A DNA stretch of 13,910 nt from JBGSBR01 sp041730495 (GTDB lineage: Bacteria > Patescibacteriota > Microgenomatia > UBA1406 > GWC2-37-13): positions 1-13,910 of the forward strand of contig JBGSBR010000025.1 in NCBI GenBank assembly GCA_041730495.1, read 5' to 3'. Numbering within the stretch: the first letter of the stretch is position 1; each line of letters begins with the position of its first letter. This document shows positions 1-6,595 of this stretch, piece by piece. The notes below the pieces were generated by a model that was not told the origin of the DNA, searched no databases, and was given only the letters and a program-made list of their open reading frames with translations. Both the position numbers and the translations under genes were made by a program.

Positions 1-147
1 ATCATCTGAACAAACTTCAACTGGATTATTCAAAATATTATGACAAACACTTTGCTTTGTTGATTGTGCAGAGACAGTAGGAGCTGAAGCAACTACTAAA
101 AAAGCTGCCACAACTGATGTTAGAACTAAAGAGGATACGTTTTTCAT
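1..147 (-). CDS. Secreted protein, N-terminal part only (hypothetical)
   Basis: Reading leftwards from an ATG at 147, 49 codons stay open to the window edge, so only the N-terminus is present. The first ~27 residues form a textbook Sec signal peptide. It has a short start with one Lys (MKNVSS), a hydrophobic core rich in Val, Leu and Ala, and a small-residue end (TVSA) with likely cleavage before QSTK. The visible mature part contains two Cys (SVCHNIL and VEVCSDD) about 12 residues apart, which could form a disulfide outside the membrane. No family can be assigned from so little. There is no Shine-Dalgarno sequence before the ATG. It is divergent from the ArsR gene, separated by 158 bp. Confidence 0.7.
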   Translation of the reverse strand, partial: MKNVSSLVLTSVVAAFLVVASAPTVSAQSTKQSVCHNILNNPVEVCSDD

Positions 148-270
148 GATGTTTTTTAAAGGGAAATTTTATTAGGACAATCTTATCACATCTTTTCAAT
201 ATGTCAATAACTATTATTATAAGTCATAAAAATACTACACATCAAGTGCGTACTGGGTGCTATTTAAGTG

Positions 271-299
271 TTGACTTAATTAAGTCTATACTTTATTAT
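271..299 (+). promoter_or_regulatory. ArsR-gene promoter with palindromic operator
   Basis: A -35 TTGACT (271-276) and a -10 TATTAT (294-299) are separated by 17 bp. The predicted start of transcription falls on the ATG at 306, so the mRNA would be leaderless. Overlapping the -35 and filling most of the spacer is a perfect 14-bp palindrome, GACTTAATTAAGTC (273-286), with another TTAAGT half-copy at 264-269. A dimeric ArsR bound there would block RNA polymerase. Autoregulation is the usual arrangement for this family; here it is inferred from position and symmetry. Confidence 0.6.
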
Positions 300-305
300 C
301 AAACT

Positions 306-620
306 ATGGACATTTTCTCTGCACTCTCAGAACCGACACGACGACGCATCCTCGAGATGTTGTCTCAGACTGAGCATCTGACTGCATCAGAAATATCTGA
401 TAAGTTTGATGTCAGTGCGGCGGCTATTTCGCAACATTTAAAAGTTTTACGCGAAGCGAACTTAGTAACTGTCGAGAAACGTGCTCAACAGCGTCTTTAT
501 AAGCTTAAACCAAATGGGATGACTGAGCTTGAGAGCTGGGTGAACCAGATGACTCAAGTTTGGAAGCATCGCTTTGATAGGCTAGAGCAGGTTTTGGAAG
601 CAGAGAAGAAGAAATTATAA
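306..620 (+). CDS. ArsR-family winged-helix transcriptional repressor
   Basis: This 104-residue protein begins MDIFSALSEPTRRRIL, the canonical start of the ArsR subgroup that sits beside AHSA1/SRPBCC genes. The reading frame is open further upstream to 201, but that extension would cover the promoter and does not look like the family, so the ATG at 306 is preferred. The helix-turn-helix lies at about residues 27-52 (ASEISDKF, then the recognition helix SAAAISQHLKVLRE), followed by a wing with QQRLYKL. The protein has no cysteine, so it cannot be a classical As/Cd/Zn thiolate sensor. It probably responds to another signal or acts as a constitutive autorepressor. It is 28 nt upstream of the AHSA1-type gene and likely controls that operon. 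Confidence 0.9.
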   Translation: MDIFSALSEPTRRRILEMLSQTEHLTASEISDKFDVSAAAISQHLKVLREANLVTVEKRAQQRLYKLKPNGMTELESWVNQMTQVWKHRFDRLEQVLEAEKKKL

Positions 621-648
621 GCCTTTTATTATTATTTAATTTATTTAT

Positions 649-1131
649 ATGAACATCGTAGATCACACAATAAACGGATCCGAACTCACGCTTACTCGTA
701 CTTTTGATGCTCCTCGCGAGCTTGTCTGGAAAGCATTTACTGAGCCAGAACTCATCGCAAAATGGTGGGGACCACGCGGATGGAACACCAAAATTACCAC
801 TATGGAGGTCAAACCAGGTGGTGTCTGGCATTATTGCATGGTCGGACCAAACGGCGAAGAAGCTTGGGGGCTTTCCACATATAAAGAGCTCAATCCACCA
901 GCAAAAATGATTTACACAGATGCATTTTGTAACGCAGAAGGCGTTATCAATGAAAGTATGCCTCAGATTGATGTCGTCATGGATTTCATCGACGTAGATG
1001 GCAAGACCAAAATTGTAAGTAAGAGTACATATGCTACAGAAGCTGAACTTAAAACAGTCGTTGATATGGGGATGCTTCCTGGCATCACAGAGACCTGGGA
1101 TCGTCTAGCTGAACATTTGCAAAGTGTATAA
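649..1131 (+). CDS. SRPBCC / AHSA1 (activator of Hsp90 ATPase-like) domain protein
   Basis: A 160-residue single-domain START-like fold. The hallmark is the N-terminal stretch ELTLTRTFDAPRELVWKAF followed by TEPELIAKWWGPRGW (about residues 12-46), typical of AHSA1-family proteins in bacteria. The C-terminus ends MGMLPGITETWDRLAEHL, the usual long helix that closes the hydrophobic cavity. Such proteins bind small hydrophobic ligands, but the ligand is unknown here. No signal peptide or membrane segment is present. No Shine-Dalgarno sequence precedes the ATG. It follows the ArsR repressor by 28 nt and precedes the DUF2277 gene by 7 nt, so the three are probably cotranscribed. ArsR plus AHSA1 is a very common bacterial gene pair of poorly known role. 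Confidence 0.9.
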   Translation: MNIVDHTINGSELTLTRTFDAPRELVWKAFTEPELIAKWWGPRGWNTKITTMEVKPGGVWHYCMVGPNGEEAWGLSTYKELNPPAKMIYTDAFCNAEGVINESMPQIDVVMDFIDVDGKTKIVSKSTYATEAELKTVVDMGMLPGITETWDRLAEHLQSV

Positions 1132-1138
1132 TAGGAGT

Positions 1139-1405
1139 ATGTGCCGCAATATAAAAACACTTTATAATTTTGACCCTCCAGCAACAGAGGATGAGATCAA
1201 GGCCGCCTCACTACAGTTTGTACGGAAATTATCTGGCTTCACAGAGCCTTCCGCGGCAAACGAGGCGGCCTTCAATCTCGCAATCGAGGAGATCGCTGCA
1301 GCTTCAGCGAAGCTGCTGACAAGCTTATCAACTCATGCAAAAGCCAAAAACCGAGAGGAAGAAGCTGAGAAAGCACGAGCTCGAGCAATAGCGAGGTTTG
1401 GCTAA
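1139..1405 (+). CDS. DUF2277 family protein
   Basis: An 88-residue cytosolic protein recognised by its start, MCRNIKTLYNFDPPATEDEI, the stretch ALQFVRKLSGF, the motif ANEAAFN, and a charged tail EKARARAIARFG, all characteristic of DUF2277. The family has no established function. A GTG at 1124 in the same frame would add five residues and overlap the preceding gene. The family begins MCRNIK, so the ATG at 1139 is chosen. AGGAG at 1133-1137 is the best ribosome-binding-like sequence seen here, but it lies only 1 nt from the ATG, which is too close for normal use. The gene starts 7 nt after the AHSA1 gene and appears to be the last gene of the ArsR operon. Confidence 0.88.
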   Translation: MCRNIKTLYNFDPPATEDEIKAASLQFVRKLSGFTEPSAANEAAFNLAIEEIAAASAKLLTSLSTHAKAKNREEEAEKARARAIARFG

Positions 1406-1439
1406 AATTACATTTTTCGAGTCTTCTCACTCAATTTTC

Positions 1440-1448
1440 TGCTATCAT
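1440..1448 (+). promoter_or_regulatory. Possible extended -10 promoter for the RibD-C-like gene
   Basis: TGC-TATCAT at 1440-1448 matches an extended -10 (TGn plus hexamer) in the 85-bp gap before the ATG at 1491. It would leave a leader of about 36 nt. A/T-rich alternatives closer to the ATG (TATATC 1471-1476, TTTAAA 1477-1482) cannot be excluded. Confidence 0.3.
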
Positions 1449-1490
1449 AGGTTAGATATTTTTTAAGTTATATATCTTTAAACAACACAT

Positions 1491-2051
1491 ATGAGAAAAA
1501 TTATTTTATCAATGCTGGTTTCATTAGACGGATTTGTGGCAGGACCATCAGGTGATCTGGATTGGGTAATCGCTGATGATGATCATCATAAATACTCTAC
1601 GAAGTTACTTGAAGGTGCAGATACTCTGATCTTCGGCCGTGTGACGTATCAAAGCTTCGTAGAATACTGGCCAAATGCTCAAGAAACTCTTCACGACAAT
1701 GAAAAGAAAGTCGCAGAGCAGATCAATAAAGCTAAAAAAATTGTTTTTTCCCGTACGCTTCAAGAAGTAGAGTGGAATAGTACTCTCATGCGTGAAGTCA
1801 TGCCTGATGATATTCTCAAGCTCAAACAAGAATCTGGTAAAGATATCGTGATCTTCGGAAGTCCAACTATCGCACAGACATTCATGCGTCGAGGACTGGT
1901 TGATGAATATCATCTCCTTGTACAGCCAGTAATCTTAGGTAAAGGATTACAGCTTTATGAAGATATCCATGATCGTATGAAGCTGCAACATCTAGACACT
2001 GAAACCTTTAAGTCTGGTGTCGTTTTGTTGAAATATGCACCGATTAAGTAA
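1491..2051 (+). CDS. Dihydrofolate reductase family protein (RibD C-terminal domain)
   Basis: A 186-residue protein with the fold shared by DHFR and the RibD reductase domain. The start MRKIILSMLVSLDGFVAG is typical of the RibD_C (YyaP/YwjB-like) subgroup. It is followed by DLDWVIADDD, the nucleotide-binding ADTLIFGRVTYQSF (about residues 43-56), a central IVFGSPTIAQTFMRRGLVDEY (about 119-139) and the ILGKG turn. These proteins are presumed NAD(P)H-dependent reductases, but most have no known substrate and are not true folA enzymes. No deaminase domain is attached, so a role in riboflavin synthesis is unlikely. The gene is transcribed towards the DUF4199 gene, with 5 nt between the stop codons. 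Confidence 0.9.
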   Translation: MRKIILSMLVSLDGFVAGPSGDLDWVIADDDHHKYSTKLLEGADTLIFGRVTYQSFVEYWPNAQETLHDNEKKVAEQINKAKKIVFSRTLQEVEWNSTLMREVMPDDILKLKQESGKDIVIFGSPTIAQTFMRRGLVDEYHLLVQPVILGKGLQLYEDIHDRMKLQHLDTETFKSGVVLLKYAPIK

Positions 2052-2055
2052 TCGG
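2040..2055. terminator. Inverted repeat over two convergent stop codons (possible bidirectional terminator)
   Basis: CCGATT-AAGT-AATCGG (2040-2055) forms a 6-bp stem with a 4-nt loop, covering the end of the RibD-C-like gene and abutting the stop of the DUF4199 gene. The T-tract after it is poor, so it may be a weak bidirectional terminator or chance. Confidence 0.3.
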
Positions 2056-2056
2056 G

Positions 2057-2518
2057 TTATTTCGACTTCACAAAAAAGGCGATGATGGCTGAATAAATCG
2101 TGCCAAAGACCATGGCTGAGATAAACTGCACTGCCATATCGACTGCAATGACCATTGATTGAGCCGTACTCGTAGACATCATGTATGTTTCTCTGACAGA
2201 ATCGACGATAGCTGGATTGATCAACAGATAATAAGCTACAAAAACAAAAGGAGAGACGATTGCAAACACGAGTGAGATCTTCACGCCTTCTATAAATGCT
2301 TGTTTGTATGTGAGTTTACCTTTCTGCATCTTTTTCTTGGCGTCCATACCCATATACCAGATGAAGGCTGGTGCGATCATCTGTCCAAAGATGAAAATAG
2401 GTGACGCTTGTTCAAATGACTCATTTTTACCTGTAAGTTCCATCGAAAGCAGACAGACTGCGATTACGACACAGAGGATAAGACCGTACTTGACATGATT
2501 CTGTTTAATGATATTCAT
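2057..2518 (-). CDS. DUF4199 family membrane protein
   Basis: A 153-residue integral membrane protein with about four hydrophobic segments: near residues 10-27 (YGLILCVVIAVCLLSM), 39-57 (PIFIFGQMIAPAFIWYMGM), 79-100 (ISLVFAIVSPFVFVAYYLL) and 125-150. Between segments two and three is the DUF4199-like cytosolic linker with GKLTYKQAFIEGVKIS. The family has no known biochemical role. No Shine-Dalgarno sequence precedes the ATG. Its stop codon lies 5 nt from that of the converging RibD-C-like gene. Confidence 0.75.
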   Translation of the reverse strand: MNIIKQNHVKYGLILCVVIAVCLLSMELTGKNESFEQASPIFIFGQMIAPAFIWYMGMDAKKKMQKGKLTYKQAFIEGVKISLVFAIVSPFVFVAYYLLINPAIVDSVRETYMMSTSTAQSMVIAVDMAVQFISAMVFGTIYSAIIAFFVKSK

Positions 2519-2568
2519 AAAATAAATAAAATTTTCAAACTATTCTTTTAGTTTGATTAACATATTGA

Positions 2569-2597
2569 TTATAGTGAAAAGCAATAAATTAATACAA
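2569..2597 (-). promoter_or_regulatory. Sigma70-type promoter for the DUF4199 gene
   Basis: On the minus strand, TTGTAT (2597-2592) and TATAAT (2574-2569) are spaced by 17 bp, a near-consensus promoter. The predicted start near 2562 leaves an A/T-rich leader of about 44 nt. It is one of few units here that seems to have a leader. It lies back-to-back with the MFS promoter. Confidence 0.5.
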
Positions 2598-2627
2598 GAT
2601 GTTAGAGTGGTATAAATTGTCACTGCC

Positions 2628-2636
2628 TGCTATACT
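2628..2636 (+). promoter_or_regulatory. Extended -10 promoter of the MFS gene (leaderless start)
   Basis: TGC-TATACT at 2628-2636 is an extended -10 element with no clear -35. The hexamer ends 7 nt before the ATG at 2643, which places the transcription start at the start codon. The surrounding 11-mer CTGCTATACTC recurs exactly before the VOC gene at 7801-7811. Confidence 0.55.
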
Positions 2637-2642
2637 CCAGTT

Positions 2643-3941
2643 ATGCGCACATTTTATCAACTCCTAGCCAATGCACTTTTGGTTGTTTTTAAAAACAACT
2701 TAGTGTGGTTTGCGTTGACTTACTGGATTTATCTTGAGACAAAATCAGTAGTTTCTACTTCGACACTCGGTGGACTGTATCTTGTGGCTGTTTCTTTATC
2801 TGGGTTTTGGCTTGGATCACTTGTCGATCATCATAAGAAGAAAACAGTCATGATTGGTTCTGGCTTTGTCTCACTTCTTATGTTTAGCATTGGTTTGTTT
2901 ATCTACTCTTCTTTCCCACGCGAAGCATTTAGCTCAATTACAAGTCCGATCCTTTGGATTTTTGCATCTATTTTGCTCGCGGGTACACTTGCCGGCAATG
3001 TTGTGGGTATTGCTATCCCGACATTGATCGGTAGTTTAGTTCCAGAAGATAAACGAGATAAAGCTAATGGTATGTTTGGTACGATCATGGGAGTGGCGTT
3101 TTCAGCTACATCATTTGCCAGCGGTATCGTGCTTGCCTATGGTGGTATGGTGACTGTGTTGATCGGCGCAATTGTTTGTACGATCCTTGCTATGGTGCAT
3201 CTTTTGAGTGTATCGATCGAGGAAAAGAAGATTATCCATACTGGTGAAGAACAACCCAAGAAGATCGATGTTAAAGGGACGATTAAAGCAATCTCTGCAG
3301 TACCTGGTCTTTTTGCTCTTATCTTTTTCACGACCTTTAATAATTTCATGGGTGGCGTTTTCATGTCGCTTATGGATGCATATGGTCTAAGTCTTGTCTC
3401 AGTGCAAACCTGGGGGATCATGTGGGGCGTGCTTAGCTTCAGTATGATTTTCGGAGGTATGTATGTGGCGAAAAATGGCTTAGGACCTCATCCATTGAAA
3501 CGCTTGTTTAAAGTAAATATCATTACCTGGACTACTTGTATCTTTTTTACAATCCAACCGTCAATTATACTTCTAGCGATTGGTATGGCGATCTGGATGT
3601 TTCTCATGCCATCAGTTGAAGCTACAGAGCAGACAATCATTCAAAAAGTGGTTCCACCAGAGCGGATGGGACGGATATTTGGATTTGCACAAAGTATCGA
3701 ACAAGCTGCCTCACCAGTCACGGCCTTCCTTATCGGTCCGATTGCACAATTCATTTTTATACCATACATGACTACCGGATCTGGAGTTGATCTAATCGGA
3801 GATTGGTTTGGCGTCGGCACAGGCCGCGGGATCGCACTTGTTTTCATGATCGCCGGTGCTATTGGACTACTAGTCACACTGATTGCGATGAGATCTGGTC
3901 AGTATAAACTGCTTGCAAAACGCTACGAAGAGAAAAAATAA
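2643..3941 (+). CDS. Major facilitator superfamily permease, 12 TM
   Basis: A 432-residue polytopic membrane protein with about 12 hydrophobic segments in two halves joined by a charged loop (EEKKIIHTGEEQPKKIDVKG, about residues 194-213). The loop after TM2 (GSLVDHHKKKTVM, about residues 58-70) is the MFS motif A, with Asp and basic residues in the usual places. The second half has PPERMGRIFGFAQSIEQA, resembling the loop of the MFS_3 drug and macrolide efflux group. An insertion near 370-390 (TTGSGVDLIGDWFGVGTG) before the last helices forms an extracytoplasmic loop. The substrate cannot be told from sequence; multidrug efflux is the best guess. It is monocistronic by position, with the copper operon regulatory region directly downstream. 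Confidence 0.88.
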   Translation: MRTFYQLLANALLVVFKNNLVWFALTYWIYLETKSVVSTSTLGGLYLVAVSLSGFWLGSLVDHHKKKTVMIGSGFVSLLMFSIGLFIYSSFPREAFSSITSPILWIFASILLAGTLAGNVVGIAIPTLIGSLVPEDKRDKANGMFGTIMGVAFSATSFASGIVLAYGGMVTVLIGAIVCTILAMVHLLSVSIEEKKIIHTGEEQPKKIDVKGTIKAISAVPGLFALIFFTTFNNFMGGVFMSLMDAYGLSLVSVQTWGIMWGVLSFSMIFGGMYVAKNGLGPHPLKRLFKVNIITWTTCIFFTIQPSIILLAIGMAIWMFLMPSVEATEQTIIQKVVPPERMGRIFGFAQSIEQAASPVTAFLIGPIAQFIFIPYMTTGSGVDLIGDWFGVGTGRGIALVFMIAGAIGLLVTLIAMRSGQYKLLAKRYEEKK

Positions 3942-3957
3942 AATAATTTCTTAGACC

Positions 3958-4006
3958 TTGACTTTTGTTGGCGTTCGGAGTAACCTAGTACCTAGGTATA
4001 TGGTTA
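3958..4006 (+). promoter_or_regulatory. Copper-operon control region with nested CsoR-type operator
   Basis: The 81-bp gap before csoR holds a TTGACT (3958-3963) and a symmetrical element at 3981-4006. The core is the perfect palindrome TACCTAGGTA (3989-3998), flanked at three bases on each side by TAACC (3981-3985) and its complement GGTTA (4002-4006). The TACC/GGTA arms resemble known CsoR sites (TACC/GGTA flanking a G/C-rich centre), although the centre here lacks a long G/C run. A possible -10, TATATG (3997-4002), lies inside the right arm, so bound CsoR would block transcription. The exact -10 is uncertain. Confidence 0.6.
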
Positions 4007-4022
4007 TAGATTATTTTTTATT

Positions 4023-4283
4023 ATGGTAACTCACAATAAACAGAAAGCACAAAAACTTATCAAGCAAGCACAAGGAACGCTCAATAAAGTGGTTCAGATG
4101 GTCGAAGATGATGTGTATTGCCCAGAGATTATTCAACAAGCAGATTCAGTGATGGGACTTTTGCATAAAGCCAGGCTTGAGCTTCTAGCAGGACATCTAG
4201 ATCATTGTTTACAAGAAAAACTTCAAAAAGATAAAAAAAGTACAATAGAAGAACTTCTCAAGATCTATAAATTATCCACATAA
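4023..4283 (+). CDS. csoR: CsoR-like copper-sensing repressor (DUF156 family)
   Basis: An 86-residue all-helical protein of the metal-sensitive repressor family. The Cu(I)-binding triad is intact: Cys33 (VYCPEI), His58 and Cys62 (GHLDHC). The 25-residue and 4-residue spacings are the same as in mycobacterial CsoR (C36-H61-C65). The N-terminal helix has the conserved GTLNKVVQMVEDD pattern that contributes to DNA binding. Cu(I) binding releases family members from their operators. The Cys-His-Cys set, together with copA downstream, argues for copper rather than nickel/cobalt (RcnR) or formaldehyde (FrmR) sensing. It is the first gene of the copper operon, 4 nt before copA and directly after a nested inverted repeat. 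No Shine-Dalgarno sequence is present. Confidence 0.92.
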   Translation: MVTHNKQKAQKLIKQAQGTLNKVVQMVEDDVYCPEIIQQADSVMGLLHKARLELLAGHLDHCLQEKLQKDKKSTIEELLKIYKLST

Positions 4284-4287
4284 TTCT

Positions 4288-6585
4288 ATGGAAACAAAAA
4301 CGTTTGCTGTGAAGGGGATGCATTGCGCCAGTTGCAGTAGTATTATAAAGCGTAAAATCGGCAAACTTCAGGGTGTTGAATCATGTGAAGTAAACTATGC
4401 GACAGAGAAAGCAAAAGTTTCATACAACCCTACTAAAGTAACTGTAGATACTATGAATCAAGAGATCGAAAAACTTGGATATAGTCTCGATACCGGTCAT
4501 GATCATGCAACTATGAATCATGATATGTCAGGTATGGATCACTCAGCGCACCTAGGACTCAATCAATCTAAAGCAGATAAACTGCATGAGCTGGCTCAGC
4601 TTAAAAGACACGTCCAGATCATGATTCCTTTCATGCTGATCAGCATCTTCGTCATGGCATGGGAGATTGGTGCGATGCCATTTCGCTTATGGCCGGCGAT
4701 GCCATACACTTTGATGGAGTTTTTTCATCATTTACTTCCTATCATTGCGACTTATTCATTATTTGTGGTGGGTTTACCATATCTGCAAGGAATGCTGCGA
4801 TTTATCAAGTATCGCGAAGCAAATATGGATACCTTGATTGGTATTGGGACATTTGCAGCATATGTATATAGCTTTATTTTGACAGCATTTGAAGAGGTCT
4901 TAGCGCCTTATATGAATGTAGCGCAAAATTACTACGATATTACAATCATCGTGATTGGTTTCATCACACTTGGTAAATACCTTGAAGTTCGCTCGAAGAT
5001 TCGCACTGGCGAATCGATTGAGAAGCTTGTTAATCTGCAAGCCAAAACAGCGCTTGTGTTGCGAGATGGTAAAGAGATTGAGATTCCACTTGAAGAGGTC
5101 ATGGTCGATGAGATTGTCATCGTCAAACCAGGTGCTAAAATTCCGGTTGACGGGATTATCATACAGGGTTCTTCGACCGTGGATGAAGCGATGATAAGTG
5201 GTGAGCCGATTCCGGTTGATAAACAAGTCAATGATACGGTCATTGGTAGTACGATCAATAAACAAGGATACTTCCGATTTAAAGCAACTAAAGTAGGTGC
5301 AGATACGATGCTAGCACAGATCGTGAAAATGGTCGAAGAAGCTCAAGGATCTCAAGCACCAATTCAAGGTCTGGCAGATCGGATTTCAGCCGTTTTTGTA
5401 CCGATTGTTTTAGTTATTGCAGTAGTTTCATTTTTGCTTTGGGCTACGGTTGGAACTGCTTTCTTGGGTCTTACTACTGCATTATCATATGGTTTTATCT
5501 GTTTCGTGGCTGTGCTTGTGATCGCTTGTCCTTGTGCTCTTGGACTGGCTACACCCACTGCCATCATTGTAGGCGTGGGAAAAGGCGCAGAGAATGGGAT
5601 CTTGATCAAAAATGCTGAAGCGCTTGAGCGGTTGCATCAGGTAGATACAGTAGTTCTGGATAAAACAGGAACTATCACAAAAGGTACTCCACAAGTCACA
5701 GATATTATGGTCGTCGATCCGAAATATAGTGAATCTGAGCTGTTACAACTTGCTGCAAGTATTGAAGCACAGTCTGAACATCCACTGGCTCAAGCAGTTG
5801 TAGATATGAGTAAAGCAAAAAAACTGAAACTGTACGAAGTCACGCATTTTAAAGCTACAGAAGGTATTGGGGTCGAAGGAATGGTAAAAAAGCAGCATAT
5901 CAAAATTCAAAAACCTACCGCAAGTCAGGTAAGTGCAGCTGTGAAAGAGCTACAACAACAAGGCAAAACAGTAATCATTATTTCAGCAGATAAAAAACAT
6001 ATCGGTACTATTGCAATCAGTGATACGATCAAAGAAAATGCAGTTCAAGCTGTTGCACAGTTACACAAGCTTGGAGTACAGGTAATCATGCTGACAGGTG
6101 ACAATCAAGTCGCTGCCAACTATATTGCGAAGCAAGTCGGTATTGATGCCGTGATAGCAGAAGTTCTCCCCTCAGACAAAGCAAATAAAGTAAAAGAGTT
6201 ACAAAGCAAAAAACGTATTGTAGCAATGGCAGGGGACGGCATCAACGATGCGCCAGCACTGACTCAAGCTGATGTAGGAATCGCGATGGCTACCGGTACA
6301 GACGTAGCGATAGATTCCGCTGATACCGTACTTTTGCATGGTGATATCGCCAAAATAGCTCAGGCCATCTCACTTTCCAAAGCAACAGTCAGAACTATTA
6401 AACAAAATCTATTCTGGGCATTTATCTATAATATTATTGGTATCCCACTTGCTGCAGGATTGTTTTATCCAGTATTTGGTTGGTTACTCAATCCAGTATT
6501 TGCAGGACTTGCGATGGCCGGGAGTAGTGTTTCAGTTGTCTTAAATTCATTACGTTTGAGAGGGTTATCGCTATCTAAAAATTAA
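4288..6585 (+). CDS. copA: Cu(I)-exporting P1B-1-type ATPase
   Basis: 765 residues, full length for a one-HMA CopA. Order: N-terminal HMA domain with GMHCASC (Cys13 and Cys16); a His/Met-rich linker at 71-88 with eight His or Met residues; membrane helices near 109-129, 145-165, 180-203 and 217-233; actuator loop with SGEP (304-307); helices 5-6 with the ion-binding CPC (414-416); phosphorylation motif DKTGT with Asp458; nucleotide-domain SEHP (His498-Pro499); GDGINDAP hinge at 649-656; last helices with Tyr714-Asn715 and Met743/Ser746/Ser747. CPC plus YN plus MxxSS is the signature of Cu(I)/Ag(I) exporters (P1B-1). The enzyme hydrolyses ATP to move Cu(I) out of the cytosol. The gene lies 4 nt after csoR and 10 nt before the SafE-cupredoxin gene. 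Confidence 0.97.
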   Translation: METKTFAVKGMHCASCSSIIKRKIGKLQGVESCEVNYATEKAKVSYNPTKVTVDTMNQEIEKLGYSLDTGHDHATMNHDMSGMDHSAHLGLNQSKADKLHELAQLKRHVQIMIPFMLISIFVMAWEIGAMPFRLWPAMPYTLMEFFHHLLPIIATYSLFVVGLPYLQGMLRFIKYREANMDTLIGIGTFAAYVYSFILTAFEEVLAPYMNVAQNYYDITIIVIGFITLGKYLEVRSKIRTGESIEKLVNLQAKTALVLRDGKEIEIPLEEVMVDEIVIVKPGAKIPVDGIIIQGSSTVDEAMISGEPIPVDKQVNDTVIGSTINKQGYFRFKATKVGADTMLAQIVKMVEEAQGSQAPIQGLADRISAVFVPIVLVIAVVSFLLWATVGTAFLGLTTALSYGFICFVAVLVIACPCALGLATPTAIIVGVGKGAENGILIKNAEALERLHQVDTVVLDKTGTITKGTPQVTDIMVVDPKYSESELLQLAASIEAQSEHPLAQAVVDMSKAKKLKLYEVTHFKATEGIGVEGMVKKQHIKIQKPTASQVSAAVKELQQQGKTVIIISADKKHIGTIAISDTIKENAVQAVAQLHKLGVQVIMLTGDNQVAANYIAKQVGIDAVIAEVLPSDKANKVKELQSKKRIVAMAGDGINDAPALTQADVGIAMATGTDVAIDSADTVLLHGDIAKIAQAISLSKATVRTIKQNLFWAFIYNIIGIPLAAGLFYPVFGWLLNPVFAGLAMAGSSVSVVLNSLRLRGLSLSKN

Positions 6586-6595
6586 CTGTACTTAT

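Noticed and set aside
201..305. N-terminal extension of the ArsR reading frame
   Set aside because: The 35 extra residues do not resemble the family, and the stretch contains the -35, palindrome and -10. The ATG at 306 matches the family start.
505..831. Minus-strand open frame over the ArsR and AHSA1 genes
   Set aside because: It is antisense to two genes with clear family motifs, and its sequence has no recognisable domain.
4900..5609. Several open frames antisense to or in other frames of copA
   Set aside because: They are shadows of a strongly conserved P-type ATPase gene and have no motifs of their own.
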